From Sycon ciliatum (lineage: Eukaryota > Porifera > Calcarea > Leucosolenida > Sycettidae), in NCBI RefSeq assembly GCF_964019385.1, contig NC_088650.1, positions 24,819,711 to 24,883,710 of the forward strand: a DNA stretch of 64,000 nt, in the 5' to 3' direction. Below the pieces are notes generated by a model. It was given only the letters and a program-made list of their open reading frames with translations. It was not told the origin of the DNA and made no database searches. Position numbers and translations under genes: made by a program. This document shows positions 1 through 12,648 of this stretch, piece by piece. How positions within the stretch are numbered: the first letter of the stretch is position 1; every line of letters starts with the position of its first letter.

Positions 1-1
1 C

Positions 2-2698
2 CAGGGCCTTGGTGACATCTGAATATTCCGCCAGCTCGCTGTTCAATATGACGGTGGCATTGAGAGCTGCTAGGTAAATGCAGGCCCCGAGGAACATGGC
101 GAGGGTCTTCAGAACACCGAAGCGAACTGGGTAGTGTTCACGGAGAATCTGGTCGAACACCTCCGCGGGAACTTTCAACTGTGCCACCCTACGCTTGGAC
201 GCCGTGTTTGATCGCAAGTCTGTGGCCACGGCAGAGGCAATTCTCTGCACCAGTTTCTCCTCGTTCATGGCTTTATGGAAATGTGCAATCACGGATGTCT
301 GGATATCATTATAGCCCTCAATCAGGCGATTCCAGAAGTGGAGGAAGTACAGCAGGAAGGAGGCAACCGGAATGAGATAGTCAATGTACTTGTGAATGTT
401 GTAGAATATGCCCACGATGATGAACTTGACGGTGGTGATGATCCACGTGCCCATGAGCAGGGTGAGCAGGATAATGGCTAACAGTGTGACACACCACGCA
501 GCGGAGATTGCAAGTTTCAGGGCACTACGCAGCTTGGGAGTACTAGTGAGCAGTGCAACACTCGCTCCAGCTGCGATGCTCCATCTCATAACCAGATAAC
601 CCAGTGGAGTGTTATATATGCACCCCACGAGAATAATGGCGCACAGCAGGGCAAAGTCAACAATTGACAGCAGGGTGCATAGAGCGAGCCAGGGGTAGGA
701 AGTTTTCAATGTCCGCGGCTGAATGCGATCTTGGTAGATGCGGTGTAGCAGTGAGTAACGTTTGAAAACACCCACAACGTGTTGGACAAAGCCTTGTGAT
801 TGCTTTTCAGGCAGTATTGGCTCTCCGTCGATGGCATTGCTTGAGGACTGGCTGCTTAACGGAAAACGATATCCGCTGGGAAGGACCGGAAAAAGGGCGG
901 ACTTTTGCTCCGCATTCGAGCTGGGTGCTTCTTTCAGCTTCTTGTCGAGCTCCTGCGGGTTAGCCAGTTGACAGAATGCACCGACAACAAAATACGTAAC
1001 CAGCAGTATATAGTCAGTGCCGGTCAGAAACAGGAACCATGGCGTTGATGCATCCACCTTCACCATGCACTTCAGCTCTCTGTTGGTGCTGGACAAGCGA
1101 TAGGCAATTGCTCTCAGCGCCACCAGCACCAGTGGAAAGCTCAGTGTGCACAGCCATCGCAGTCGCCTTGGCAGCTGATACTTACTGAACCAGTTGCGCA
1201 ATGCCATGCAGCCGGGGTTCTCCACGACCAGAGCCGGTTCCTTCAAGAATGGCGAAGTGTTTGTGTTTTGAACAAAGTGCCTGCTCAGCCTGCCATGTAG
1301 GGTTGATGACAGAATCTGCCAGGTTGTAAAATTCTTCATCCCAAGAGCCGGACTCAACTCCTGGCCAAAGTCTTCGGAGAAAACGTCGTCTTCAGCCGGC
1401 TGAGCTATTAGTGGTGTGCGATCGGAAGTCATGGACGAGTTCAACGCAATACGGTGCTCAGGATCACTGGGCTGCTGGGATGCCGCACTCAGCTCAATGC
1501 CTGCCATGCTACCAACGCCTAGCCCCGTTGCTCCATTGTCAGTGGGTGTTGTGTTCTTTGCCGCCGCTGCTGCTTCTCCGCTGGGTTTGGACGCTGGTGC
1601 CAGACTAGACATGAGTGGCAATGGTGCAAGCAACATGGCCAGGAACAAACCCCAGAACGTTGCAATCGTGTTGCCGTCGTACCAACGGGAAAACGACATG
1701 GACGTCTCACACGACACCACGCCGCCCGGTGCATCGGCATAGCAGCAGGAGAATGCAAAGCCCTCGTTGCTGCTGTTGGCCTCCGTGTTGGTGTTCAGAA
1801 CGGCAAAGTCTCGCTTGCTGGCGTAGCGTAGCTGACACAGCTGCGCCGTGCCATTCTGGATACCCGGTGCTGCTAAACCAGCATCCTCAGAGAGACTGAG
1901 TTCCAGAGTGATTTCCGACTGCTGCGCTTGCGAGAGGTTCCTCCAGCACGCCAGCGAGGAGACGGCGAGGGGAATGTAGACATGTTCTACGTGCAGATGT
2001 TTGTTAGACAGAAGTGTTGCCGACAGGGCCACTCTGTCTGGCGGTAGCTTCAGGATAGGGCATGGCTTGCCGCGCCGAGACCAGATCTGCTGCAGTGGGT
2101 GGAAGTAGCGGACCGCTATTGTAGCGTTGCCACGCAGCTCAGTTTTACCGGCAGTAAAGTCCCTGGACATTGTGGCATCACATTGTTCCGTGTCAGCCCT
2201 GCTCAGGCTGGTGAAGTTCTTGCACTCCTCAAGGCTACCACCCAGTACTCTGTCGACCTCGCATGGATTGCGTGGTTCATACAAGCTAAACTCTATCACA
2301 ACGCCCGTGATGCTTTCGTCGTCCGTTAGTGTCCGGAATGCCTCGGCGTACTCCCAGCGATCGATTAGTGATGCATTGCACGCCAAGTCAGTTTCATACG
2401 GAGGTTCCGACCAGCCAGCACTGTCCCGCAGTGTGTAGCCATAGTCGACAGCCGAAGCGCTTCCCACACTGCTGTGTGTTCCTGGGACCTTACCGGCGCG
2501 TTCCGCGTGTGAGCCGAAAGCTCTTCCACTCGATGTGGCACCGGAGAGCCGATCATCCGGGCCAGTAGCACCGATGTCCAGTGGAGCGGCGCGCCGAGAG
2601 GCTTCCACCGTGTGGTATGCAGCACATGCCAAGAGAAACAACAGGCCAAACTTGGTGTTAGACGCTTGAGCCCGGGTAGGCGCTGAGCTACTTTGCAT
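2..2698 (-). CDS. Orphan multi-span membrane protein, C-terminus beyond window
   Basis: One uninterrupted reading frame of 899 codons runs from the ATG at 2698-2696 off the left edge. An in-frame TAA lies upstream with no earlier ATG between, so this start is well placed. Residues 1-33 look like a signal peptide (hydrophobic FGLLFLLACAA core). Residues 34-343 form a Cys- and N-glycosylation-rich lumenal or extracellular domain. A first span lies near 344-366, then a polar Ser/Ala-rich loop to about 510, then hydrophobic spans near 515-532, 552-577, 667-694, 700-720, 728-765, 769-786 and 869-892. The gene is intronless although its neighbours are split. I do not recognise the family: no seven-helix receptor, transporter or channel signature stands out. 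Confidence is high for a real gene and low for any function. Confidence 0.8.
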   Translation of the reverse strand, partial: MQSSSAPTRAQASNTKFGLLFLLACAAYHTVEASRRAAPLDIGATGPDDRLSGATSSGRAFGSHAERAGKVPGTHSSVGSASAVDYGYTLRDSAGWSEPPYETDLACNASLIDRWEYAEAFRTLTDDESITGVVIEFSLYEPRNPCEVDRVLGGSLEECKNFTSLSRADTEQCDATMSRDFTAGKTELRGNATIAVRYFHPLQQIWSRRGKPCPILKLPPDRVALSATLLSNKHLHVEHVYIPLAVSSLACWRNLSQAQQSEITLELSLSEDAGLAAPGIQNGTAQLCQLRYASKRDFAVLNTNTEANSSNEGFAFSCCYADAPGGVVSCETSMSFSRWYDGNTIATFWGLFLAMLLAPLPLMSSLAPASKPSGEAAAAAKNTTPTDNGATGLGVGSMAGIELSAASQQPSDPEHRIALNSSMTSDRTPLIAQPAEDDVFSEDFGQELSPALGMKNFTTWQILSSTLHGRLSRHFVQNTNTSPFLKEPALVVENPGCMALRNWFSKYQLPRRLRWLCTLSFPLVLVALRAIAYRLSSTNRELKCMVKVDASTPWFLFLTGTDYILLVTYFVVGAFCQLANPQELDKKLKEAPSSNAEQKSALFPVLPSGYRFPLSSQSSSNAIDGEPILPEKQSQGFVQHVVGVFKRYSLLHRIYQDRIQPRTLKTSYPWLALCTLLSIVDFALLCAIILVGCIYNTPLGYLVMRWSIAAGASVALLTSTPKLRSALKLAISAAWCVTLLAIILLTLLMGTWIITTVKFIIVGIFYNIHKYIDYLIPVASFLLYFLHFWNRLIEGYNDIQTSVIAHFHKAMNEEKLVQRIASAVATDLRSNTASKRRVAQLKVPAEVFDQILREHYPVRFGVLKTLAMFLGACIYLAALNATVILNSELAEYSDVTKAL

Positions 2699-4410
2699 TG
2701 CTGATTGCAGCCAGATCAGTGCTGCGATGATAACGACATAATAATTATTATGAAGTACTTGTCCACGATGATCGGTAAAGGAGTGCGACTCAAGGAGGTT
2801 AGTGGCTTCTAGATCATGAAATTCTTTCGTTTATTCTACACAGACGTCTACATGGTCTACACGAGCCACGATATTCGATAAGTCAGCGACATCGAGTTCT
2901 TCAATCCATTCAAACTGTCATTTCTTTAGCCTAGTTTAGGGGCCAGCCTAGTACTACTAGTACTACTAGTAATCATGGTAATATTAGCGCCTGGAGCCCG
3001 GAGAATCATTAGTTTGGCTTTTATTTTGCCATGATTTTTCGCAGTGAGACATGTCGGCAGCCTGCCATCGATCACTATCGAATCCATGGTATCAGGTATC
3101 ATCACACTATCGCTGACTCAGTGACCATGGTGACTGACAGGACGGTAGTCACGATGACGATAGACGGACGCTGCGTCACTCCATGCATGCACTCCGAGTC
3201 CGAGTCCGACACTGGCGACAGTCGACACTGGCGAAAGTCATTGACCCATAATAAAGGGCCATATCAGGCATATGCCATGGGCCATGGCGACTGCAAGCTG
3301 TAGCATACCGGTAGATCTTGTACACAAAATCATCGAATTATTTGTTTGCATGTATTTTCCATGTACATGTATGATGTGATCATAAAAATAATGATTTACA
3401 GTAACTGTTTTCTCTGCGACCATACCCGGCCCAGTACAGACGTTGTATACTAGTACCATAAAGTAGTATATCGGTACCTCGTATTCAGTACTAGTAGTAG
3501 TGCACAGTCTGCCTTGTTTGACGACGGCATGCAGCATGCACTGACTACTGTGGGGTGCGGTTGACAGATTGGCGGACCGATGTTGAAGTATCGGTGAATT
3601 CAGAATAGCTCTAACTGGTGTTAATGCTTCAGTTCACCTTTTCGAATATCCACGGGACCACGAATGAACAGAAAAACCCTTTGTGACCGGACCAGTGCAG
3701 GACGTTGTCGGCGCGACAAGTGGTCGCTGTCATCCCCACACTGATCACAACATAACAGACCGAACAAACTCGAACAATCATACCCAAAAACCCTGAGTAT
3801 CCATATTCCAGCACATGCATGAAATCCCCAAACTCTGGGTGGACTTGCAAATGATCCTTATAGATGGGCTCACCAAATCTCAGTAAGTGGGTGAGGATAA
3901 GTTGCAGAAAACCGGATTGACGGCATCAGGGTGTCCTTCCCTGGATCCAACTGCATTTACCCCTGCGGCCCTGCCCCCAGTGAAGGTACCAAACACACAT
4001 GTACCAAAGGCGTCGCCGCCTGTTGGGAATCGCCCGTCGCAAGAGAAGCACGCAAATCTGCAAATGCACTGGATGTGCACCCACAGATTTTCTGTTTATA
4101 GCAAAGATAGCGGATCTGATTCTGAATGAAACAGATCAAGACAACTGTCTAATCCACACTGGCGAAGCCATGTGAATCGCCCCCCCCCCCCATGCACACC
4201 TGGTCTACACCACGCGGAGTCCATCGGAATAACGTTATGAGTGTATATGACGGCCAAGAAAGTTCCCTATGCACACCCTAACCAGTACAGACAGCACGCT
4301 GCTTTGATAGAAGCAGACACTAGAAGAGTAGATGCACTGGTAGTAGTACCTTGAAGTGCAATTGGAGTTAGTTTACCAACCAGCCTGGTGCAACTGGGTG
4401 CTGGGAACAC

Positions 4411-4515
4411 GAACACACACACACGCACACACACACGCACACACACACGCACACACACACGCACACACACACGCACACACACACGCACACACACGCACAC
4501 ACACACACACACACA
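4411..4515. repeat. (ACACACACGC)n microsatellite
   Basis: About 105 bp of alternating AC with a G substituted at regular intervals, giving a higher-order unit of roughly ten bases. The Thr/His-rich and Val/Cys-rich frames across it are simple-repeat artefacts. Confidence 0.9.
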
Positions 4516-6890
4516 GAACATGCACCGCTTCTTTGAATGAAATGGGTTCGACTGGACATTGTACGATCATGTAGAATTATTTCCCCGTAACCATGCGGGC
4601 TCCGGGTCCGTATAGCCGATCTGGTGTTCTTTAGTCGTGGTCCTGGCTTCTTCCTGAATTCCTAGTTCGGCTCCCAGATCCTTTAGCCTCAGATCATTGC
4701 AGCATAATGTTTTTAAGCGATCCTCACTCTTCGTACGTGGTGTCTGACAGGAGTTGGTTCCCGTCGCAAACCCTGGCGGTCACTCACCCAGAACTGATCT
4801 AATTCAGCGGTTCTGTCAAGTGAACGCACATGTTATTCTTCACGCTGTTAGTATGCGTCTTACCATCTGATGCCCGTGGACGTGGTTGTTCGTGTTATAA
4901 CGTGCTGGCCTGATGCATACATGCTCTTGTGTTGAGGTCGGTCATGGATTCCCCTTCAGCGCTCTTCTTTCCCCTCGCAGCGCGCGAATCCGATCCTGCT
5001 GTGCTCAGGAAACAACCGATTGTGACAAAGAGCGTGATCAGGTGCAAAAAAATTCGCCATCAATCATTTCTGACCTGTCAGTTCGTTGACAGGTGGCAAG
5101 CGTGCTGGCCCTCTTGCCAACTGTCTCACGAGATCTTGACAACTGTCCTGGCGATAATCTGATACCGGCGTCTATTAGTATTAGTATCCTAGAGCATTAG
5201 GCCTCCTTTCACGAACTGCTACTGGAAAGGAGTGACTTGCAGCGAGTGTGTTTTGGCAAAGCGGAGAGGCAACAGAGGGCCTCAGAGGATTTGTCTACTA
5301 TTCGGATCCACATCGAGTTTCAGAGGATTTCCGTCTACAGCTGCCGTCTTCTTCCCGCTCAGCAAACCTTGACGACACCCACGTAACACACGTCTGGCAT
5401 GGTATCCAATTTGTACTTCTCGTGAATTTGTTTGTCCATTGGACATTTGGATCACTGTGGTTAATGATCTCCTGATTCTGTACACCTCCGTCTTCCTCAA
5501 CTGAACAATGTGTCGCCATTCAATGACTTGTTTGGTTTATCGCAGACTTGTTTGCGTCGAAGTTGCCCCATGGCAAGACCCCACCCGATGATTGCTCCGG
5601 TTACAGCTCTAATGACACGAAGATGGGGCCTTCAATCTTCATTGATTGACAACAGACTAAATGCCCGACCATGCTCACTGCGATGCAACAGTACCCTAGG
5701 TAATCATTGTTCTGCTTGACACTGATGAGTTTGGGGCAGGAGTGTACTTGCGAGTAGTATTACAGGTCGTGTGAAAATCGTCGAGCCGAGACCTACATAT
5801 CTCACTGATGAACCATTATTCAACACATTGCTGTCAAATTCTACAGAATGGAAAAGAGATGATAGTTTGGACGGGGCATCACTGAGCTTGTTCATATTTC
5901 TGACCACATCAATATTTACATGCACCATGACCTTGGTAAGGTGTGAGTCCTGTGCTGTGAGCGACCCCGAAGAAAGGCAGGGTGTTGAACTTCAGATGGC
6001 GCTGGACATTGCAATCATCGTAGAACGCTCAGCGCTTTCATCCGTTATAATTATGTGTAGCCGGAGGCCAACGTGAGAACACATCAGTGAAGTCTCCGTC
6101 CCAAACACGGTGAGCCAAGACGATTATCGTAATGCAGATCGTGGCTACTTCACAGGTTTTCTAGTGGCAGCAAGCAGGGGTTGCTGGGGACGGCTCATCG
6201 AGTACATGAGTCCCCAAGGCTTCTCCAGCTAGGGTCTGCAAAAGGTAGGCCGGATTACTGCTTGCTGATGGGCACTGCTTTGGCGCTTGGCATCCTCTGG
6301 CCGGCAGTGAGCGGGTGATGGCGCCTATGGTGGCATCCTGCGCGTGATCCTTGGATGATGGTACGTGGTGGAGAGAGTTCCACTGGCTGGCAAGCAAAGG
6401 CGGAAAACCGTAGCGCCTGGGTGCAATGGTGCTGTCTCATGACCAACCAGTCTGTAGCTGTGTGGGCCGCCGCTGACAAGCTAGCCAGAGTCCTCTGAAC
6501 TCATTCTCGAAACAAGATCATTTCGCTGATTGGTGAGGCTCTGTGGTCACGCTGTGAGAACACAAGTGTTGTGACCACGTGAGGCCGACAGTATAAACAC
6601 TTTGCCGTTCGCCAGGGAACGTACTGGACCGAAGAATATCCACAATTTAACTTTATGATATGCAGCACGAGTCCAGCGTTCCCTGTCATCGGGCCCCCAC
6701 TCGATTCCACCCCTAGCACCTTCTAGTTCTAGGAGAATGTATATGTTTTCAACTACTCCTGTCGGCCTCCTACTGGCAAAGCGAAAGAGTAAGCCTTGCT
6801 GTGACTGGAATACATCAAGCAGGCACCCTCCTCGTGCGCGCACAACCGCAGCAGCGAAACGGCCCATTCGCCACTGCCCAGTGTGTGTTG

Positions 6891-6918
6891 CAGCAGCAGC
6901 AGCAGCAGCAGCAGCAGC
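6891..6918. repeat. (CAG)9 trinucleotide repeat
   Basis: Nine near-perfect CAG triplets about 410 bp upstream of the TNF-like start codon, in non-coding sequence. Confidence 0.85.
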
Positions 6919-7330
6919 TCAACCTCTAGTATAGGCCTATCTATGCTGTACGAAGGGAGAGCTCGCCCGCTACGCAGCTCTGCTCACAGCCGACACAGGC
7001 ACGGAGTCCTGGACCGGTCCCAAATTGCCAGACTGTATCTGATACAGTCTAAAGCTAGAAGCAGCACAGCGACTCAGCCGGAGGAACCATGCTACATGTG
7101 CGGGCCACAGGGCACAGGGCACGACCAGAGCCGAGCGCTCGGAAAGAGAACCGAAACCAATGCCTTGGCCGTTGGTCAGACCATACCAGGCCTCTTGGCG
7201 ACCACCGGACCAAGCGCAATAAAACCACTGGCGCTCAGTGCTCTTCCACACACCGTCGCCTTCATCTCAACTGGTAACGTTCTGTAAATACTGTCCTCGA
7301 AAGAAAACAAAGAACAGAAGAACAAGAAAG

Positions 7331-10300
7331 ATGGGTTCGGTAAGCGACGCAGAGAAGCAAGCGATTGATGAGAGTCCTACCTCGAGGTGCCGTTCTCAGC
7401 CTTCGTGTCAAGCAAGATTCACGTTGGTGATTAGCATCTTGGCCCTCATAATCTCACTGGCAACTCTTACTACTGTACTCGTCTCCCGATACCACGACTA
7501 CGACGACCATCATCACCTTCGTCCCCAGTGGCAAGGCTACAATCGCACGACCGGCGACCAACTCGCACGACAGCCACAGGAGGAAGTCCCCAGACAACTA
7601 CAAGCGGTGAGTGAAATTTGATAATGCTTGTGCTGTTCGCTGTGCATGTCTGGTTTTATAACCCCGGTGCGAGAGCTTTGTTCGTGTGTCGGCTGGCCGC
7701 AGCGAGGGGAGAACAGGTGGTCGAAGGTGCAACAATGATTCGATTGAGCCTCTTGAACATTTTGTGTCGTCCGGCGAAGCTAGGGGCTTGCCCCCGGAGT
7801 TGCACCCCGTTTCCCTTCTGTCAACACGTCCTCAGCGCGTTTTTGCAACAACTGACGAGCTGTTTGCAGTGCCTAGCGTCTGGCCTTTGTTGCATGCTAA
7901 GCGTTCACTCGTTCTCCATCTCTAAGGCAACAGTCGACACGACAGACAGCACAGTTCACATCACGCCTCGACCTCCTACTACTACTACTACTCCTAGTCC
8001 TCCATCCAGTACAACCCAGTAGCATGTGATGATCACATGACAGATTTCTCCGGGTGCACACGCGCACGGCCCACGGAGGCGTCGGCGGCGCCAAACAGCC
8101 TACTTTGGTTGCAGTTCTCGCTGCAAAGTCCAGTGTCTAGTTCAGTCATTGACATCTACTCTAGGTGGCACGACTAGCGCTAGGCCGCCCAGTGGCTAAT
8201 TAGCACAAGTATGGGTTAGATATGGTAGTAGGCACGTGCTTCCAGCGTGAATTACAATTCTGTGTCATGCACACCAGCCATGTTATGTTGGCGCCAGGCC
8301 AGAACTCAGACTAATTAATTAGCTGTAGACAGCTGTACCTTTCCTTCTGCCTTAAGCGGACCTTGCTGGCTACTCAGGGCCTGGCACAGGCAGTTTAGCA
8401 GTCCAGAGCTGCTCAGGGCCTGGCACAGGCAGTTTAGCAGTCCAGAGCTGCTCAGGGCCTGGCATAGGCAGTTTAGCAGTCCAGAGCTGCTGTCAGAAAG
8501 TGTCACGTTGCAGGTTGTTGTACATGATGGCACTGGTGAGGTGTTTACAACTTTGCCTACACTGAGCTAGTGTCACCGGGTCTGGCAGCTGTCTCTCCAG
8601 CAGACATCACATGCTCCTCCTTCCCAGGGCAGTAGCAGTAGCACTGGTTGTATTGTCATACAGGCCCATTGGATAGCTCCCTGCCCTGTCCAACACCACA
8701 ATGGTTCTGTGCTGCTGTCCTATAGTATAGGCTAGAGTCTGCCATGCAGACTACTCATGCAATGACTATGATTGTACTGCGAGCACATGGACAGTGAGCA
8801 TCAGGGAGTCGTAAACCAACGGTATTTTACGACTCCCTGGTCAGCATAATATGTACATGTATATCAGGGAGTAGAGAGATGTCATGTATTTTGTTGGAAC
8901 GTTCTCCATTTGTTAGTGTTTGTCTTCGTTTAACATGTATATTACTCAGTATGTCGTAATTGGACACTGCTCGATTATTCTTACCTTGTGCGATTCACTA
9001 TTTGTAACGTGGCTCCTCTGCTTCAGTTTTCGTTCTATCTCTCTGGCAGGGGCAACCACCACCCGTCTGGTGGGTGCCAGCATCCTCCGGCAGTTGCGCT
9101 GGGACTCTACGATACATTCTTGTTCTTCGATAATTAGAAATCTGCCTTTCTAGTTCTTCGCTGTTTGAATTATTATTTATTTGTGTTGTTTCTTGCGGCA
9201 CTCGCTTTTGTGTAGATTTGACCTTTTTGCATGTCGGCCGCGTGAGTACAGATGACATCATGCATTATTTTCTGTCACGTGTTTTGCTTTGAGCGTGTCG
9301 TTCAAGATGTTTGAACTGCGCCCGCTGGCCGATTTTCTTTGCTTGCTGTTTTCTTTGCCAGTCAAGCGTGGGGACGCTACGGTGTCGTCCTTCTTGGCTG
9401 TGTGTCCGGTACGGGGCCGGGTACGTGCGTCCCCAGCTCTCCGTTCTTTGTTCTTTTTTGGGTTAGATTCTTCAATGGTGTTTTTGAGAACATGTTTGGT
9501 AATACAGTCTTCTAAATAGTTCGATGCTTCCAATGGTTGTGTCTGATGCAAGTGTGGATTTGCGAGGGAACCGGTGAAACATATTTACTACTCTCTGACA
9601 ACAAAAGTTCACTACGACGGGGAAACTTACTTCGGTTGTACACAACCCGTCGAACATTCAGCAGTATGACATGAGTTCCCTTCTACCAGAGTAGGGCCCG
9701 GATACGGCTTGATATTCTGTTTAGGCTGTCTTTTCCTCTCTTGCCGTCTTGGTCTTGCTCTCATCTACTTATCTCTCATTTGTGATTATTCCTGCGGCTT
9801 CCATGCAATACCTGGGTCTCCATGCATAGCCTGTGTCTCCATGCAATACCTGGGTCTCCATGCAATACCTGGGTCTCCTTGCAAAGCGATGCAATACCTG
9901 GGTCTCCATGCATAGCCTGGGTCTCCATGCTATACCTGGGTCTCCATCCAAAGCCTGGGCAAAGCCTTTGTCCGCAGGAAACGCTCATTTTCAACTGACA
10001 CTATCAATAATGGTATCATTATGCTGTAGTTTGAGGGGGTGCAAAGGAAAACTTGTGACTTTCAAAGAAAATTTGACAATACCCGTACCAAGTTGTTGCA
10101 TACTGGGGGATGAGATCGACGGCAACACAACACATCTCAAGATACATGACATTGTATTAACCTAGCTGGCCTGTAGTGTGTACGGTTGTAACTTAGAGTT
10201 TACACGTGGCGTTCAAAAACTGATTCAGCTTGCCTTTGTGGATTTTTCTCTTGTAATATACACAGCGTGTGCTCACTAAACGGTCGCAGGCAGCGCCACA

Positions 10301-11473
10301 GCAGAGTACATGTAATATGAGTCGCTGGAGGGAGGTTTGCCACCGCGCACCAAGACACCACCATCACACGATCGCCACCAAGGTCACCCTAGTGCACAAA
10401 CGACCCTACGTAAACGGCTTGCGTGAGTACATACATATAGACTTATGCGCAGTCATCGCTGTACGATTGTATGTTTTACAGGGGATGGGGGAGGATAGGT
10501 CTTTGAAGCAGTGTTCGGAGTATGCGTCTAAAAGCATGCGTGTATATAGAGCCGTCCATGACGAGGGAAAGACCTACACTTGAAAGTACACGCGTATAGT
10601 GTACACTAGACGCATACAGTTGTGGATAACAGAGTGCCACCAGGCCTCTGACCCCTTCCCCAAAGGTCGGATCACCCTGTCTCCTCACAGAGGAAGAAAT
10701 ACACATAGAAATAATGAAATGTACATGTACATATAATGACATTATAATTGTACTGTAGCTATCATGATAAACAATTCGCTGTTCGCTTGAGACTCAGTTG
10801 GACTGTGTTTCACTTTTCAGCATCCATAGGAACCCCGCTCCCATCCATATGCATAATGTATTCGTACGTAAATGTATGAACTGTCCACCATGCCTTCTGT
10901 GTTATGATGCAAGACATGTTCTTGGCTTACAGAATTTTTGTGCTGTCCATCTCTGCAGAAAATCTCATGTGGAGTTATGACCAGCAGGACTGTGTGGCCA
11001 CCTGTATGGGGATAAGCCGCGACGACAGCAGCAGTGTCGTCATTCCGAAAGATGGCGTATACATGATCCGAGTCGACCTGCGAGCGAACGAACCCTTCGC
11101 CAATGAAATGATAGTAGATGTCCGAGTGGACAATTCCAGGAGCCTGGGTATTGTGCGGTTTCCAAACACTGCTCTATCCAATGCTTCTGGTAACATTGAA
11201 CATGCCAAGATGACGATGAAGGAACCGCCGGCACATGGCCGAAACAACAACATTGAGCCGCCAAGAGCCGCTGGTCTCTCCGAGCATCAAACACGCTCCC
11301 TGTACGTACCTCTCTACTATGAGAAGCTTGAGTACTTGAAGGCTGGCAATCGCATTTCGGTGCGAGCGCGGTGGTTTCAGGTGCTGTACAATCGGCACGA
11401 GGTACGACCAATCCATCTGGACCAGACGACAGGGAACACTAGGAGCAACACACTGCAGATATTCCGCGTCTAG
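7331..11473 (+). CDS. Candidate TNF-superfamily ligand (type II membrane protein), three exons
   Basis: Proposed exons are 7331-7606, 7927-8008 and 10959-11473; the splice phases agree (0, then 1) and give 290 residues. Exon 1 encodes a short cytosolic head and one span near residues 34-56 with no signal peptide, which is type II topology. Exon 2 encodes a Thr/Pro-rich stalk. The last exon encodes about 170 residues resembling a TNF homology domain: a Trp-containing start, a strand like IPKDGVYMIRVDL where TNF ligands have G-Y-x-I, a late LKAGNRISVRA strand, and a short hydrophobic C-terminal strand LQIFRV. Such ligands trimerise and bind TNF receptors on neighbouring cells. The exon 2 donor (A|GTACAA) is weak, and small exons may be missed in the 2.95-kb second intron. 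The TNF call rests on motif resemblance only. Confidence 0.5.
8374..8495. repeat. 39-bp tandem repeat, about three copies
   Basis: Three near-identical 39-bp units, each containing GGCCTGGCA and GCAGTTTAGCAGTCC, lie in the second intron of the TNF-like gene. The minus-strand frame through it repeats 13 residues per unit because 39 is a multiple of three, so it is not evidence of coding. Confidence 0.85.
8802..8839. repeat. 14-bp perfect hairpin
   Basis: CAGGGAGTCGTAAA and its exact reverse complement flank a 10-base loop. A related CAGGGAGTAG follows about 30 bp later. It is probably the remnant of a small fold-back element. Confidence 0.6.
9800..9962. repeat. 19-bp minisatellite, about eight imperfect copies
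   Basis: Units of the type CCATGCAATACCTGGGTCT recur with small changes (ATAGCC, AAAGCC variants). The location is the long intron of the TNF-like gene. No coding role is supported. Confidence 0.85.
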
Positions 11474-12237
11474 ATCCCAGTTGGAAATGTGGTCGACGAG
11501 CAGACCCACTCACATGCCCTACACCTTGCCAGTTTAGTGTCAGCAGTGCCAGTGGTAGTGAGCTCAGATGCCAGCCAACAATCATATCCGACCTCTGACT
11601 AAAACAAATTCCATTTACGATGCATCGAGGATTCGAGATAGATGACGACCGCATTGAACATGAACTTGGGAACCCTTTGCTTGCCAGCTACAATTACTGG
11701 CCTTATTTGAGCTCACGGAACCGCACTTTTCTATTTTGTTTTTGTACTATCTTACTTAGATTTGTCCGCTTTCCTTGTCAAACACAAAATATGTCTCCAT
11801 GCTGCGATTGTTCAGTAATCAAACACGTTCAAGTAAAGTGAATATCAGGTGGTCTGGCTAGGAAGCATTCTATTTTTAAAGTAGGTGAATGCATTTTGGA
11901 ATGCAGTCTTGAGAGTGACATTCCAGCTGGCTTGAGCAACCCCTAACCATACGACATGCATGTACATGTACCTGGCGTTGATTAACCTTGATCAGCTGAT
12001 GATATCTGTTATTCACTAGTTTTGGCTGCATCGCAGAAGTCCTTGACATTTCTCTCTACATAAACTTGCGTCTTCTCGTCATGCGCCTGCTGTATTTATG
12101 ATGAGGATTTTATTTTAAACTCGGTTGGTGAACCACTATAGTTAGGATAAAGAAAGGTAAAGGACAACAATGTTACGAATGAATGTCTCAGTACTCCTTG
12201 TCAGTTTTGTGCCATTTTGTCGCACTTGCTGACTGTA
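11474..12237. other. 3' flank of the TNF-like gene
   Basis: AT-rich non-coding sequence after the stop codon. It ends at the family 1 ribozyme repeat. I see no other gene. Confidence 0.5.
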
Positions 12238-12420
12238 TAAGATCTAGTTCGCTCCTGCTCTTGTAGCAGTTGAGCACTCTTGCGTGGGGTAGTGCCTTTG
12301 CTGTTTGCGTTATGCAGAGCTCACTGACTTGTCAGTTTGAGCACTCTGGCAAGGTACGTTCGGGCCTGATTGGAAATTTTTATTTCCATTGCTATCAGGT
12401 TCGGCCTCATTTCCTCTGTG

Positions 12421-12466
12421 CTGCGCTGATGAGTTCAAAAAGAACGAAACAGTATGCTGTCCGCAG
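12421..12466 (+). ncRNA. Hammerhead ribozyme, type I (family 1, unit 1)
   Basis: All conserved parts are in order: stem I CTGCG/CGCAG (12421-12425 with 12462-12466), core CTGATGA (12426-12432), stem II GTTC/GAAC around an A5 loop, core GAAA (12446-12449), a short stem III CAG/CTG with a TATG loop, and the cleavage triplet GTC with the cut after 12461. The ends emerge from stem I, hence type I. Stem III is very short, as in retrozymes, where efficient cleavage often needs a dimer. Confidence 0.9.
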
Positions 12467-12648
12467 ATTGAGTATTTCGCTCCTGCTCTTGTAGCAGTTG
12501 AGCACTCTTGCGTGGGGTAGTGCCTTTGCTGTTTGCGTTATGCAGAGCTCACTGACTTGTCAGTTTGAGCACTCTGGCAAGGTACGTTCGGGCCTGATTG
12601 GAAATTTTTATTTCCATTGCTATCAGGTTCGGCCTCATTTCCTCTGTG

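Larger units (their letters stand above)
2699..7330. other. Intergenic region without a supported gene
   Basis: This stretch separates the divergently placed membrane-protein gene and the TNF-like gene, so it should contain both promoters. Only short reading frames without domain signatures or convincing splice pattern are present. Microsatellites occur at 4411-4515 and 6891-6918. I see no RNA gene or recognisable transposon. Confidence 0.6.

Noticed and set aside
5718-5760. CTGATGAG near 5722 considered as another hammerhead
   Set aside because: No GAAA core or matching stems follow within a plausible distance.
9769-10165. Repetitive frames with W-R-P-R-Y-C-M-E or L-G-L-H-A-I-P periods
   Set aside because: They derive from the 19-bp minisatellite in the TNF-like gene's intron.
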